Assembly: GCA_946406115.1 (NCBI GenBank)
Contig: OX291552.1
Span: 5,704,001 to 5,768,000 of the forward strand
Source: Apoda limacodes
Taxonomy: Eukaryota > Arthropoda > Insecta > Lepidoptera > Limacodidae
Length of the DNA stretch: 64,000 nt
Reading direction: 5' to 3'
In this document: in pieces, positions 10,564 to 39,371 of the stretch
Numbering within the stretch: position 1 is the first letter of the stretch
Layout: every line of letters starts with the position of its first letter
The notes under the pieces: generated by a model
Database searches by the model: none
What the model was told of the DNA's origin: nothing
Seen by the model: only the letters and a program-made list of their open reading frames with translations
Program-made: the position numbers and the translations under genes

Positions 10564-11199
10564 TTATTCACTCGTTGGGAAAAGCTCTCGGGTCAAAGGC
10601 CGGCCTTCCGGCGGACGGGCGTGTAGAGGCGCTATGCCCCTGAGGTGACTGTAGTGGCTGTCATCAGCGCGAAGTACACACAGTGTGAATAAACGTTTCG
10701 ACAAACCAGAAATAAACTCTGCGAGTGACTGGGTTTTGGTGTCTCTAGCGATGGTGGAGTTACGGACATAGCGTCCCGCGCCGGTTATTATTCTCAGCGA
10801 CTTATTTTGGACAACCTGAAGCTTACGTTTGCTGGTAGAAGATAGAAGACTGTACCAGGCAGGCGCTGCGTAGGTCAGTCTCGACCGGATGTACAGTTTG
10901 TACAGGCGGATTTTGGTTCTGAGTGGCAAGTCAGAAGAAAGTACCGGTCTAAGGCACGCCCGTGCTGCGACCGAGCCTGCTGACATGTGGTCTAGCATTT
11001 TGCGCATGAGCAAGGGGCGGTCTATAATGCAACCTAGGTACTTCACGTTGGATGGCCATTCAATGACTTGACCTCGAAACACAAGTTTCGGTGGGAGAAA
11101 CTTTTGCAGGCCGGTCAGTATTGCAGATGTCTTGCTGGCATTTACGGCTATTCTCCACTTGTCCAGCCAGCCAGGCAGAGTGTCCAATAGTCGCTGCAT
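10564..11199 (-). pseudogene. LINE ORF2 C-terminal part
   Basis: Encodes the thumb and tail of a Jockey-type reverse transcriptase: WRIAVNASKTSAILTG, VKYLGCIIDRPL, SRLTYAAPAWYSLLSS and LQVVQNKSLRIITGAGRYVR. It ends in a natural stop at 10564. The catalytic part has been removed by an internal deletion near 11199. Confidence 0.8.
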
Positions 11200-11686
11200 T
11201 TTTTTTGCTGCCCTCGTGCCAAACTCGGTCGAAAGCCTTCTCCATGTCGAGAAAGAATCCGACTGTGTGCCTGCCCTTGTTTAGCTCGAAGGCCATGTGA
11301 TGGATCACTCGTACAAGCTGAAGGGTGGTACTGTAGCTGTCTCTAAAACCAAACTGTTCAGGCCTAAGCTGGATATGTGGGGATATCCTAAGTAGAAGCA
11401 GGCGTTCGAACAGCTTGGCTAGATTGGACAGCAGTGTGATCGGGCGGTAATGTTCTGGGCGATGACGGTTTTTCCCTGGTTTCGGGAGAACAATGATTTT
11501 GCCAATCTTCCACGAAGATGGGAAATATCCAGTGCGCAGTATCCCATTAAAGATACGGGTGAGTGACACCATACCCTTCCTAGGCAGCATGATGATCGCT
11601 GTGTTTGGAATCTCGTCGGGACCGGGTTTACTTGTTAAGCTTAGAGGCCTCCTTCCTAACCTCTTTGGGCCAGATAAAATAATCAC
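11060..11686 (-). pseudogene. LINE ORF2 reverse transcriptase N-terminal part
   Basis: Contains KPGPDEIPN, FNGILRTGYFPSSWKIGK, HYRPITLLSNLAKLFERLLL, EQFGFRDSYSTTLQLVR and FFLDMEKAFDRVWHEG, the fingers and first palm motif. After HEG the frame jumps to sequence that belongs some 130 residues further on, read out of frame, which marks the internal deletion. Confidence 0.8.
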
Positions 11687-12105
11687 CTCTAAGTGGTGGG
11701 GCCGGGACCGCGAGATACTGCTCTACGCGTTCTATAACTTCTGAAGTATGCGGCTCTGGCTACGTTTAACGCGCCAGATTGCATTCGCGGTGGGCCCTGT
11801 GAGGGTTGAGTGACACTAGTGCGAATTGTCGCTGGGGGCTGATACTGCTGAGCAGCGACAGCGCGCGGTTTTGATTTTGGTGGTTGGTGGGTGGTTGAGA
11901 CGTTTTGGGGGGTCGGAAAACTGGGGGGGTGGCATGAAAATATTGGGCACAAATGAATAGGTATCCGGTGCTACCGAGATTGTAGCCGGAACGGTGGTTG
12001 TGGGCTGAGGTGCGGGTTTTTTCCGCCGTGGCCTCCTTTTTTTCCCGGGAGCTTGGGATCTATCGGTGGGGGGGTTGGCGGGTGGCATTAAATTTGCGCC
12101 CGCAG

Positions 12106-12468
12106 TCAGGTTATACTCCTGCGGCTGTAATTGCTGCAGGGGGGTGGGTGATGGCGGGGCAAATTAGTTGCCCGTTGGGCTTTGTTACGGGGTACCGGAG
12201 GATTAATAGTCACCCCCTTACGCCTCGCTTCGCGCCTAAATACTGGGCAAGAGCGGTTTTTGACCGTGTGCACTTGCTTGCAGTTGGCACATTTTAATGC
12301 GACCTTTTGTCGGTCGCAATCGGATGCCGGGTGATCACCGCCGCAGAGCACACATTTAATTGGACGATGGCAATTAGTAGAGGCATGCTCAAATGCCTGG
12401 CCTCTGTGGCATTGCGCAGGGCCTGGGCGTGAACGCCAGGCTTCAATCGATATGCCAAGCATGCTCAT
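12106..12468 (-). pseudogene. LINE ORF1 zinc-knuckle segment
   Basis: Gag-like nucleic-acid-binding part with three cysteine-rich knuckles (CHRGQAFEHASTNC, CVLCGGDHPASDC, CANCKQVHTVKNRSC) followed by a Pro-rich tail. Out of frame with the upstream PRE_C2HC segment at 12465-13037, so ORF1 is broken. Confidence 0.8.
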
Positions 12469-13037
12469 TGTATTGTCTGTAGCTCATTGGTAGCGTACAG
12501 CTCTTGCAGCTCGGCGTGGGTGTGCTTGTGCTGCAATTGGGCATAGTAGATACAGTTAGGACGGCCCCTAACTGCAGGAATTTGCCGCACATGCGACACC
12601 GGGAAACCGGCGAAAGCGAGGTCCTCAGTTATCTCGTCAATCGAGGTATCCTGAGGGAGCCCCTTGATGGCGATTTTCTGCGGTCGGTCACTGTCTAAGC
12701 TGTAGCAGTACCAGGATACTGCACTGTCCAGCTTAGACAGTTCGTCTATATAGGCGACTACCGCGCGATACTCCGTTGGAGATCTGGGAAAAAATCGCAC
12801 CCCTTTGCCAAACGGCCGGGCATTGGGGACGTGGCCTAAAATAGAGTGCATCTTTTTTAGATGCGTCGACCACTGGGGGAGCGACTCTACACCTATCGGG
12901 GGGTGTCTATCTTTGTCCTTATTTTTGGCACTGTCACTGGCATTTGTTGGCTGAGCAACTGAGTGCGGCGGCGGGACTTTTGCGGTTTGCGAGCTCGTTG
13001 CCTGTGCGTACGATTGTCCGCTGGGTGAAGCTGACAT
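12465..13037 (-). pseudogene. LINE ORF1 middle segment (PRE_C2HC-like)
   Basis: Open frame of 190 residues with a polar, Pro/Ser-rich start and a folded segment (AVSWYCYSLDSDRPQKIAIK, then GLPQDTSIDEITEDLAFAGF) that in Jockey-type ORF1 proteins precedes the zinc knuckles. It joins to the next segment by a frameshift near 12465. Confidence 0.75.
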
Positions 13038-13195
13038 AAGGGGTGCGGCGGGCTGGGTGGGGGGGTAACTCAGTCTTCCATCCCTTCAAGTGGGGTGAAG
13101 TCATGTGGAGCCTCTACGGCGGCCTTTGAAGTGGACGCTCGGTCGGCCAGTGACTTTTGCTGGTCGGCAATGACCTCTCGGGCTTCTAAGCGTGC

Positions 13196-13793
13196 TCACT
13201 CGGCGGGGTCTTTAGATGGGCTGAGAGAAAATGGTTTCGGCCTTGTATCTCTGCCTCGTGCCCTCGGGTCTCTTTGCGGCAGAGGGATTGAGGTCGGGTC
13301 CAGGTTCCACGGGGCTGACATGGGGAGAGTTATTTTTAATTGACTGCCCTTATTTGAGGTGGACGAATTTGGGTCTGGCCGAGGCGGGGTGTCCTCGATC
13401 GGAGAGAGCATTGTCGGAAGGGTGGGGAGGTCCTCATCCCTGAACATTTCGTCGCTGGTGTCTGAAGCCGAATAAATCGACGATTGGGATATGGCTGAGG
13501 CCAGACGCTAGACGGGGGTCGAGGTGGTGGGAACGCGACCGAAAAGGGCCGGTCCGCGGCGGCTATTTTGCCAGTAAATAAATTTTGCGCCACGACGGCG
13601 GCGGAGGGCTGGGAGCGTAGCCATACGCCGCGTTTGCGTACGCCTCCTCTACGTACCGGTGGGGGAGCTGCTGGAGGGCGCGGCATTCCGCTAGTTCGCT
13701 GCTGCTATCTGCATCCCACGATGCGAGTCCGGCTGCAGCTGGGTCTGTAGGGGAGGCCCCAAAGGCCTTCCACTTGTGCTGTAAATAGGCCAC
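13196..13793 (-). pseudogene. LINE ORF1 N-terminal remnants
   Basis: Overlapping open frames rich in Pro, Ser, Ala and Arg, in different frames, upstream (in LINE sense) of the PRE_C2HC segment. They look like the low-complexity N-terminus of ORF1 broken by indels. The 5' boundary near 13800 is where the GC-rich LINE composition gives way to AT-rich DNA. Confidence 0.55.
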
Positions 13794-14017
13794 CAGGGGG
13801 AGCTAAAATGAGTTCAGCAATTCTTGAAATTTTCAGAAATAAAAGGCAAAGAGGGTGGTTTGTAGGCAGCAAACACTTTTAGTTTCACGTTACCGACTCT
13901 TAGTTTAATGCCAATGATTCTTGTGGACAAAAATGGATACAGAGGCAAGACTTCGTGAACTAAGCCCCGACGAACTAGTATTGCGTTTTGGGGTTTTGTT
14001 ATGAAATTAAGAACAAA

Positions 14018-14043
14018 TTATATATATATATATATATATTATA
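14018..14043. repeat. TA microsatellite
   Basis: Eleven or so TA units in the intergenic DNA upstream of esterase B. The rest of 13800-14462 is AT-rich with no gene recognised. Confidence 0.8.
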
Positions 14044-14462
14044 TGCGCCTGCTTAAGTCGGAAAATTTAAATTGATTAAGAAAATTAAAAAAAATGACAA
14101 TTTAATTTATCATAATTTTTATACATAAGTTTATATAGATATAACAACTGAGAATTTATGTTCAAATCGTTAAAACCTACGACTTAACAAAGGTTTTATA
14201 TATTTCATTATATTCCAGTTATACGCCTTTCAACAATTCCGGAACACAATTCAAGACTTGAAAAAGAAAGCATGGAAATATTGGCAATCAATAAAATGCA
14301 TGAATTACGTATACATTTTACTGGTGACGCAAATGATATGAAGTAGTTGTTACCTAGTGTAAATATTTAAACAAAAACAAACACATTTTTCATCTTCAAA
14401 CCAATAAAATTGTCATTACACTGAAACTGAAGAAGCAACCGAGACTTGCTACAGTTTTAGAA

Positions 14463-31661
<17,199 letters not shown>

Positions 31662-31676
31662 TATTTATTATTTACA

Positions 31677-32068
31677 CTAGGGATGTATCGATATCGATAC
31701 CAATATATCCATTATTCTGATATATCGGAATACCGATAAATATGTCGCCTTTTGGTTTAATAGCAGGAGTGATGCGATAAAATTAATTTATATACTCCAA
31801 AGATGCCCTGTGTATTTGTTTGTAATATTCATAATGCAACTCCGTAGAATGATTTACGTATGCTATGTTTTTTTTAAAAAAAATATTCTTAATCTAAATT
31901 AGTTAATTTTATGCTATGACTCAGCTTATTAACTGATTTACTTAGTTTATTTTTTCTAAATAAATACAAAGTTAAGTTTTTATTTATTGATTTTGTTTTT
32001 TATTACATAATATCGCTATTGGTACCGGTGATGTATCGTAAAATCATATGATTATTGTTACATCCCAG
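31677..32068. mobile_element. hAT-like MITE in the esterase B 3' region
   Basis: Ends CTAGGGATGTA (left) and TTACATCCCAG (right) are near inverted copies, with inner similarity (GATACCAATA / TATTGGTACC). It starts 15 bases after the stop codon, so it makes up most of the proximal 3' untranslated region. The first clear AATAAA, at 31959-31964, lies inside it. No clean 8-bp target duplication was seen. Confidence 0.55.
31959..31964 (+). terminator. Candidate polyadenylation signal of esterase B
   Basis: AATAAA about 300 bases downstream of the stop codon, within the hAT-like MITE. Nothing in the sequence proves its use. Confidence 0.35.
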
Positions 32069-32524
32069 ATTCAAATAACGAAAATCTGAGTTTGAAAACA
32101 TTTTTTATTAAGTAACTGTTAGTGGAGGAGGTATCATACATACATGATACAATTTGTAAATCGTTAAGAAAACATAAAAAGAAAACTTTGTTAATATGGA
32201 GTAAAAAAATGTGTTTTTTTTTGTTTATGCCATAAGTACCTGCCTAAAGACAATAAAAAAGTTTCTAAATTTATAGTTTTTTTATTTGCACTAATGTATA
32301 TTGATTTAAGTTTTTTGCGCTTAGCCCGAAAATAGCTAGGAAATTAAATTAAATAAGTTTTATCTAATCTAAATAGCTTAGATATTTTAAATTACACAAC
32401 GAATTTTAATGCGGTTTTCATCGCTTGGTAGACTTATTCAAAATGGTGGTTTATATGCATAGTTTAATATCGTTTTGTGTTAATTGGCTCTGATGTCTCC
32501 CAGTTGGCATGTGCTGGTTAAGAT

Positions 32525-33183
32525 TTCCATACATTTTTTAACACATGGAGGTGTAAGTTAGTGTATTGACGTAAACATGTCCGGATTCCATGCATATCCA
32601 ACAAATAGCGGTTTAAGTTAATTTATCGTCATAAACATGTCCAGGTTCCATACTTTTCTAACAGACGGCGGTGTTAGTTATTATATCGACAGAAACATGT
32701 TCAGGTTCCATACATTTCTAACAGACGGCGGCTTAAGTTAGTTTATCGACATAAACATGTCCGGGTTCCATACATTTCTAACAGATGACGTAGTAAGTTA
32801 GTGTATTGACATAAACATGTCCGGGTTCCATACATTTCTAACAGACGGCGGTGTAAGTTAGTTTATCGACATAAACATGTCCAGGTTCCATACATTTCTG
32901 ACAGATGGCGGTGTTAGTTAATATATTGACATAAACATGTCCGGGTTCCATGCATTTCTAACAGATGACGGTGTTAGTTAGTATATCAACAGAAATTTTT
33001 CCTGGTTCGATACATTTCTAACAGACGGCAGTGTTAGTTAGTGTATTGACATAAACATGTCCGGGTTCCATGCATTTCTAACAGATGACGGTGTTAGTAT
33101 ATCAACAGAATTTTGTCCAGGTTCTATACATTTCTAACAGACGGCGGTGTAAGTTAGTTTATCGACATAAACATGTCCGTCAC
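32525..33183. repeat. 60-bp minisatellite, about 11 copies
   Basis: Tandem units of about 60 bp such as ACATGTCCGGGTTCCATACA, TTTCTAACAGACGGCGGTGT and AAGTTAGTTTATCGACATAA. Copies differ by a few bases each, and two carry a four-base or similar shortening. It lies 0.9 kb downstream of the esterase B stop codon. Confidence 0.92.
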
Positions 33184-34516
33184 ATAAACATAAATTTTCA
33201 GGGTAGAACAATGTCTGCCGGGCCAGCTATATATTTTATCTGTACGTGTGTACGTCACTAAACTTCTACGTGGCTGCACAGATTTTGATATTTTTTTTTG
33301 TTCGTGCTTGAGTCGATTCCTGAATTGTTTAGATTCGCAATTGGACCCGGTGGCACTGTGGTCGAGTAATTTTTAATTTGTATTTATTTATGGAGCTCAA
33401 TAGCTAATATTCACACATATGTTGGTTAAGTGCGGTAAAATTTAGATTCTACGGGAGGCGTACCACAGATTGGGTTACTAAAAATAGGGTTTATTATGTG
33501 AGATGGGACGAGAAACGTTATCCCTATAAACTTTGGAGAGATATACATACGCCTGCGATAAAGGTGTCTTTTATTATTACTACGACAATTTAGGAAAGGA
33601 TTCAACGTGAGTCGTTTCAACAAATTAGAGTTTGTCTTTATAGTTAAGCTGCAGATTGTGTTTTCGGTTTTTCGTTGAGTGCGGAGAGTATGGATAAGTG
33701 GAAGGGGGATGGAGGAGAGGTTGTACAGATTAGAGAAGGAGGAGAGCAGAGATAAAAAATTTGGTCAAGTGCGAGTTGGACTCACCTAGTTCATCTTTTT
33801 TCATTGATACGATAATTTAAGATGGCTCGAGTCCGTCTCTCACTTAGCCAGTTTTTATTATTTAATGTTATACGTTAGAGCTCATACTAAAATCACTGCA
33901 TGTTTGAAATCTATATGTATTACTACTACGTAATCGTGTTTTGTATGGGGACCCCCCTTAAATTTTAATACTGTTATAGCTCAATTTCTGGCAAAAATTT
34001 TTAGGCATCTCTACCTTTTTCTGTGTTCAGCATCGAGCCATGTTAAAGGTCTGACAGACAGACAGCGTAGGCTCCGTTGGCACCCGTTGAGTAAGAAACT
34101 CTAAAAATGATTATTTTGCTTGTTGTATTGCAGATTCAGTTCAACAAACGTTTAGTTAAGATCATTGCCCTCTTACAATCTACAAAACACAAATGCGAAA
34201 TAAATAATGTGTTACTGAAACTTGAATTGACGTCACTTACGTTAATGACCTGTAAACAATAAAGTTGCATAAATAACGTTGTTAACAACAACGTTGAATT
34301 TTTACTGACGCGTCTTATCAGTCTGTAATAATAAAATCTGACCTAGTTTAAATATGAGTAATTAATCGGACATAAACATGGCGCAAGTATGTTAGACTGC
34401 CATGTTGATAAGCCAAGGTTCGGTTCGGTTACCGGTTCGGACAATCAATAAATTTTGCTACAATTATTACTGATTGAAAAAGTTGGTCCGGCAGCAACTA
34501 CGGCATTAATAACTTT
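33184..34516. other. Intergenic, no gene recognised
   Basis: AT-rich DNA with a degraded R4 fragment near 34020-34110 (GACAGACAGACAGCGTAGG). I see no exon or RNA gene. Confidence 0.45.
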
Positions 34517-35008
34517 TAGCAAAAAAAAAACGAGTGCCGGCAGAAGTGAAAACCTTTACACTCGATTCGCGCTTAACATTCAAATATGTCACAATACATA
34601 TCTTTGACATTGTCAATAACAAATAATGTTTGTTTATTTACTTTTTTGACGTAGTATATTTCACATCTCAATCTAGCATAGAATTAAAATCCCATATCCA
34701 ACCTCCCTGTACTGTTCATAATCGCCATATACTAAAAATAAAAATTATAATCGGCGTGGCATTATGGTTTCCGTCTTGCGAATTTTTATGGCGTGGCATT
34801 ATGGTTTGCGTCTGACGATCAGTCTGACGGGAGATTATCATTTTTTACCCATTTCAAAAACTAAGCTAATAATAAATCTGACGCGAGTTCCTTCTTACGA
34901 ATTTTATATGAATTTGCGATCAGGACACGTGACCGGACGAGTTTAACATTTTGTACCCATACCAAAAAAAGTGCACAACGCCGCTTAAGAAGTTTTCACT
35001 TCAAAAAT
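34517..35008 (+). mobile_element. MITE family M1
   Basis: Starts with an A-run, GAGTGCCGGCAGAAGTGAAA; inner block TTTACTTTTTTGACGTAGTA and CCATATCCAACCTCCCTGTA; ends GTGCACAACGCCGCTTAAGA, then AGTTTTCACTTCAAAAA. It has one internal unit instead of the three at 16138-16465. Confidence 0.78.
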
Positions 35009-35299
35009 GCGCACGAACATTCACGGGTTTCGAAAGGTAAGTCAGACTTCCACACAGTTTATTAATAGACATGAAAGACAGGGGACCTGCAAACAGCGTC
35101 TTCAACAGTGGACGTATAGCTTTTTGTTCCGACTGTGATAAAAATGAACACCGCGAAGCATGACCAACGTGATTTTATTCAGTAGGTATATGCAAATTCG
35201 CATAGTTTTCAGAAGTTATAACAGGTGACGCTATTTTCCTAGTATGAAACCTCAAACTTATTTACATTAAATTGGGCGTCTCTTTACTTTTATAATTAT

Positions 35300-36080
35300 C
35301 ACTAGCAGGCCCGGCAGACGTTGTTCTGCCCTTAAAGTTGATGCGCAGCGGTGCCATCTGTTACAACAAATACATAATACAGTTATTCCCGCGGGAACTT
35401 TTAAAATTTTCCAGAATGAAACATAGGTAAGGTCCTATTCCAGAACCTAAACTATATGAGTGCCAAGTTTGATCCCGATTCATTCAGTGGTTGAAGCGTG
35501 ATTGAGTTACAGACAACCAATCATCCAAACATCTAACTTTCGCATTTATAATATTAATGGGATAGCTGGTAATCAATAAATTTTGCCAACGGCTCCACCC
35601 GCCGTAAATTTGGTTATCGACATGGGGTTCTTACGTCAACACTTAATTTATACTTGTGAAGGTTCCTATAGCAAAGTTCGTTTAAGCTTGGTTATAGTTA
35701 TGCTTGCTGAAAATTTTGAATTTTTCGGGGTATAAACTATCCTATGTTCTTCCCCAGGAATTTGGTATCAAATTTCATCTAAATCGGTTCAGAGGTTTAA
35801 GCGAGAAGACAGACAGAGTTACTTTCGCATTTATAATATTGGAATGGATGCCAAATTCGCCCGCAGTTCCACCCGCCCTAAATTTAGTTATCGGTGTAGT
35901 ATTTCAATGGCAACTCCTCAATTATAAAAAAACTGACTCACACTTGACGTTTTTAAGTAGAATTTGTGATTTCTTGGGAATCAAAATATTTCGATGTCAA
36001 ATTTCATCTTAATTGGTACAGTGGTTTAAGCGTAAAGAGTTTACATACAGAGTTACTTTCGCATTTATGATATTAGTATT
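35300..36080 (+). repeat. Dispersed repeat R3, three copies in a row
   Basis: Three successive copies each end in CTTTCGCATTTATAATATT or close (35530, 35820, 36060). Heads are GGCCCGGCAGACGTTGTTCT at 35310, then GCCAACGGCTCCACCCGCC and CGCCCGCAGTTCCACCCGCC. They differ in detail, so they are separate insertions rather than a recent tandem duplication. Confidence 0.6.
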
Positions 36081-36164
36081 GATAGATAGATGAAAATAGC
36101 ATCGAAATCTGTTGAGTAGTTTAAAAGATCTAAGCGTACATCGCTACAGATGGCGGGAAGCGTA

Positions 36165-36260
36165 TTTTGTTAAATATATGTATAGAACTATATTTGTACC
36201 CGTTGTCTGTTACTCATAGTACAAACAATGATCCAGCGGTGGCAGCCACTACTGCACGTG
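36165..36260 (+). repeat. SINE fragment
   Basis: TATATTTGTACCCGTTGTCT, then ATGATCCAGCGGTGGCAGCC resembles the body of the SINE at 17350-17430. No tRNA-like head is visible. Confidence 0.45.
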
Positions 36261-36689
36261 CAAATTTCTATTTGTCTTGATATCAAACAAAGAATGCAAA
36301 AAAACGCGCAATATTAGTTCCGCCATCTTGAATTTTGAAAAACTGATAAGTTGAATATAGCAGCCTCGAAATTCAAATGGAAAATTAGTTCAATCGAGAT
36401 TAAATAATAAAAATAACGATAGAATCGATTCCGGGAGAAAGCAAATCGATTTAGGAGTCGATAAAGAATTTCGGTCTATTACACACTTGCTATAGATAAC
36501 ACGTCAGATATAATGGAATAACAATGAAAGGCGTAATACAGATACAGATAATTTAGTGAAATTTATGAAGTCGTTATTACACATATATACTCGTATAACT
36601 ATTACAGGTATTGTGTGTGGATATGTGGATATATATATTGTACACTACATGTGGATTAATATGTAAAATCATGTCCATAACGATACTAA

Positions 36690-36910
36690 TATTATAAATG
36701 TGAAAGTACCTATGCCTGGGTAGATGAACTTGTTACTCAATTACGCTTCAATTACTGAACGGATCGGGATGAAACTTGGCACACATATAGATTAGGTCCT
36801 GGAATAAGAGATACAGTACTTTTTAACTCAAAAATTTCCAAAGTTATATATCTCAATAACTACTTCAGCCTTTATATTATACTTCATTAGTATAATTAAG
36901 GAGTTCCACG
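36690..36910 (+). repeat. Dispersed repeat R3-like copy
   Basis: ACTCAATTACGCTTCAATTA, then ACGGATCGGGATGAAACTTG and GCACACATATAGATTAGGTC, shared with 22110-22190 and 45220-45270. Confidence 0.5.
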
Positions 36911-37449
36911 CCGATAACCGAATTATGATAAACTGAAAAATATGACTCTTCCAGACTTCTATTGGCGAGTAGTAATACTATTGTTTTTACCGACACAGCA
37001 ACACTAAAGCTACTTGACAATAGATGGCGTTGTTAACTTAAAAGTTGCCGCGGGAATAACTATTACCAAGCTTAAACGAACTAGAGCTACAGCTAACTTC
37101 ATTAGTAGCACGCTTCATTAGAAAAATTAAGAAGTTAATTAAGGAGTTCCACGATAACTGCATTTGGGGCTAGCAAAATCTAGTCTGTACAAATGATAGA
37201 ATATTTTGATAATCCTGTCTGCAAATAACCGTAGATATGTATGATCTATTATAAATGGGTATAGCACGGGACTTATTACTGATGCTTTTAACAGTAAAGT
37301 GGGTTTTTTTTTATTTACATATCTAATAAAGACAATGTCTGCATTCAAAGGCAAATAAATAAGGAAGTTGCGACATTACGTGTTAACCTACATTATAAGA
37401 GATGACGCACTATATATATAGATTTTTTATCTGAATTTAATTATGCTGA

Positions 37450-37890
37450 CACAGTGTATGGGCCATATCTTCTAGAACGCTCTAAACATCTCATACAAAG
37501 AGTGCAAACTTCATGTGCCAGTTTCCGTTTTCCCATTCCACCAAGGAACCATGTGACTCCTTATCTTAATTACCTTAAGTTGCTTACAATGGAAGCTCGC
37601 AGGAAACTACACTTTTCGATTTTATTGTTTGGCGTTATCAAAACACAAAAGCCGAGATATTTGTATAAAAAACTATCGTGGACCCGAGAAAGAAAAAAAT
37701 ATGAAACTCGTGCTTGTTCGTATTTAATCAATTGCCCACGACATAGGACAGCATCCTTTCTCTGCCAGCCGTTGTTGGAATAATTTACCATCCGCGCCAC
37801 TTCGGACTGCCACATCTAAAAGTGTTTTTATAGAAAACATGAAAGCTTTCCTTCTTAAAGAGCAAGTACCTTATATACGCTAATATGAAA
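37450..37890 (+). mobile_element. CR1-like LINE, 3' end of ORF2
   Basis: The + strand reads SVYGPYLLERSKHLIQRVQT, then LKLLTMEARRKLHFSILLFG and, after a frameshift near 37740, CWNNLPSAPLRTATSKSVF, then NMKAFLLKEQVPYIR and a stop. This is the C-terminus of a CR1/Jockey-type reverse transcriptase; the rest of the element is absent. Confidence 0.72.
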
Positions 37891-38311
37891 TGGAGAAATA
37901 TATTATAAAAATCTAGCTAACTCTATTGTGTTTATTGGTTTGAGAATGCAAATTTGATATTGATTGATAGGTATGTAAGTTTATGTCAATATATTATAAA
38001 TGACCAATGTGTACGGTCGCGGTCAGAAAATGTTTACCAGTTTTGAAATTAGATTCTATATCACACTTTTTTCACTAAGTCTAAATTGCCATATCAAGCA
38101 TCATACTTATTACTAATAATCATACTTATTACCTTTCAAAAGCTATTATGCAAAATGACGCATCGAGAAAAACAACAAGAATTATTGATCACTCTTTGAT
38201 AATGGAACTAATATCTTTATTTGTTGAAATGACATTTATCAAAAAATATTTTTTGAACGTCGTTTTGACAAGAGTAAAATTTTACAAAAGATTTTTTCAT
38301 AACGAAATAAA

Positions 38312-39340
38312 ATGGCAAGTTTAACCTTGGAGCAAAGGGCTGAAATAATATTTCTCTTCGAAGATGGACATAGTATTAGTGCTATTTCACGAGAACTCAA
38401 TATATCGCGATTCACTGTGAGGTTTTGGATTAGGCGTCACGGCGAAGAAGGGCAAATAACAGATCATAGAAATAATTCAGGACGACGACCGATACTAACC
38501 GCCGCGCAAATAACAGAAATCATTCGTCGTTACGAAGAGAATGGTTTCACACCAACTAGTTATTTTGCTGCTTTATATGGTGTCAGTGCTCGGACGATCC
38601 GACGAGCTTTGCACAATGTTGGACTACACTACAGACACCATGCTATTAAAGTGGAGCTGAAACCTCACCACAAAACAGCCCGGCTTAACTTTGCGCGACG
38701 ACATCTCGATTTTGATTGGTCGAATACTATATTTAGCGATGAAAAAACTTTTAAATCAAGCCAAATCGGAAGATTAACTTTATGGCGCTACAATCGAACT
38801 CGGTATGATGAAGGTCATATTGTGCCTCAAAACGAGTCAGGTCGCAACTTATGGGGGTGGATGAGCCTTGACGGCGTCGGAGAACTGGCGTCGTTAGCGA
38901 ATAGGGCTACGGCCATTAATTATGTGTCGCTTTTGGAAGAAGTGATGCTGCCTACTGTGCGCGTAGTGTCTCCTGTAACGGAATTCCCACACATTACTTA
39001 CGTTCAAGATAATGCATGGATACACACAGCCCGTGCTACTATGGCATGGTTCAACCTCGATTCAATGGCCCGCTCGATCTGCTGGGAATGTCAAAATGAA
39101 AGAAACCCTCAAGCTCTTAGATCACACTGTGCTCAAGTATGGGATGATATCAGAGGTACTGATCTATGCACGCATCTTGTTACATCTATGCGAGATAGAC
39201 TAAGTGCCATCATAGCTGCAGAGGGAGGTTATACTAGATATAAAATAAAGATTTTCGAAGTGTCTATTTTATTATTTCTTCATATTCTTATTAAAAAAAC
39301 TAAACTATTAGTTTTTTCAAAGAAGGTTTCTATATATTAA
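38312..39340 (+). pseudogene. Tc1/mariner-family transposase, damaged
   Basis: A 342-residue frame beginning with a helix-turn-helix DNA-binding region (LEQRAEIIFLFEDGHSISAI, then SRFTVRFWIRRHGEEG). A second HTH-like part follows (SYFAALYGVSARTIRRAL). The catalytic domain has the first Asp in FSDEKTF and the second in YVQDNAWIHTARATMAWF. The third motif, expected as WPARSPDLNPIE, is lost: around 39065-39110 the frame changes and bases are missing, and text resumes at QVWDDIRGT and SMRDRLSAIIAAEGGYTRY. The last 20 or so residues run into non-coding DNA. It should be unable to catalyse transposition. Confidence 0.85.
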
Positions 39341-39371
39341 AACTGGATATTAGTCAGTCCATCTCCTAGGG

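Larger units (their letters stand above)
10564..13793 (-). mobile_element. Jockey-like LINE, internally deleted
   Basis: A decayed non-LTR retrotransposon on the - strand. ORF1 remnants (about 12106-13793) include a PRE_C2HC-like segment (IAIKGLPQDTSIDEI) and cysteine knuckles (CVLCGGDHPASDC, CANCKQVHTVKNRSC). ORF2 remnants (10564-11686) give the start of the reverse transcriptase (KPGPDEIPN to FLDMEKAFDRVWHEG) and, in another frame, its C-terminal part (MQRLLDTLPGWLDKWRI onward). The endonuclease and the palm segment with the YADD motif are missing. It occupies the intergenic gap between esterases A and B and cannot move by itself. Confidence 0.85.
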
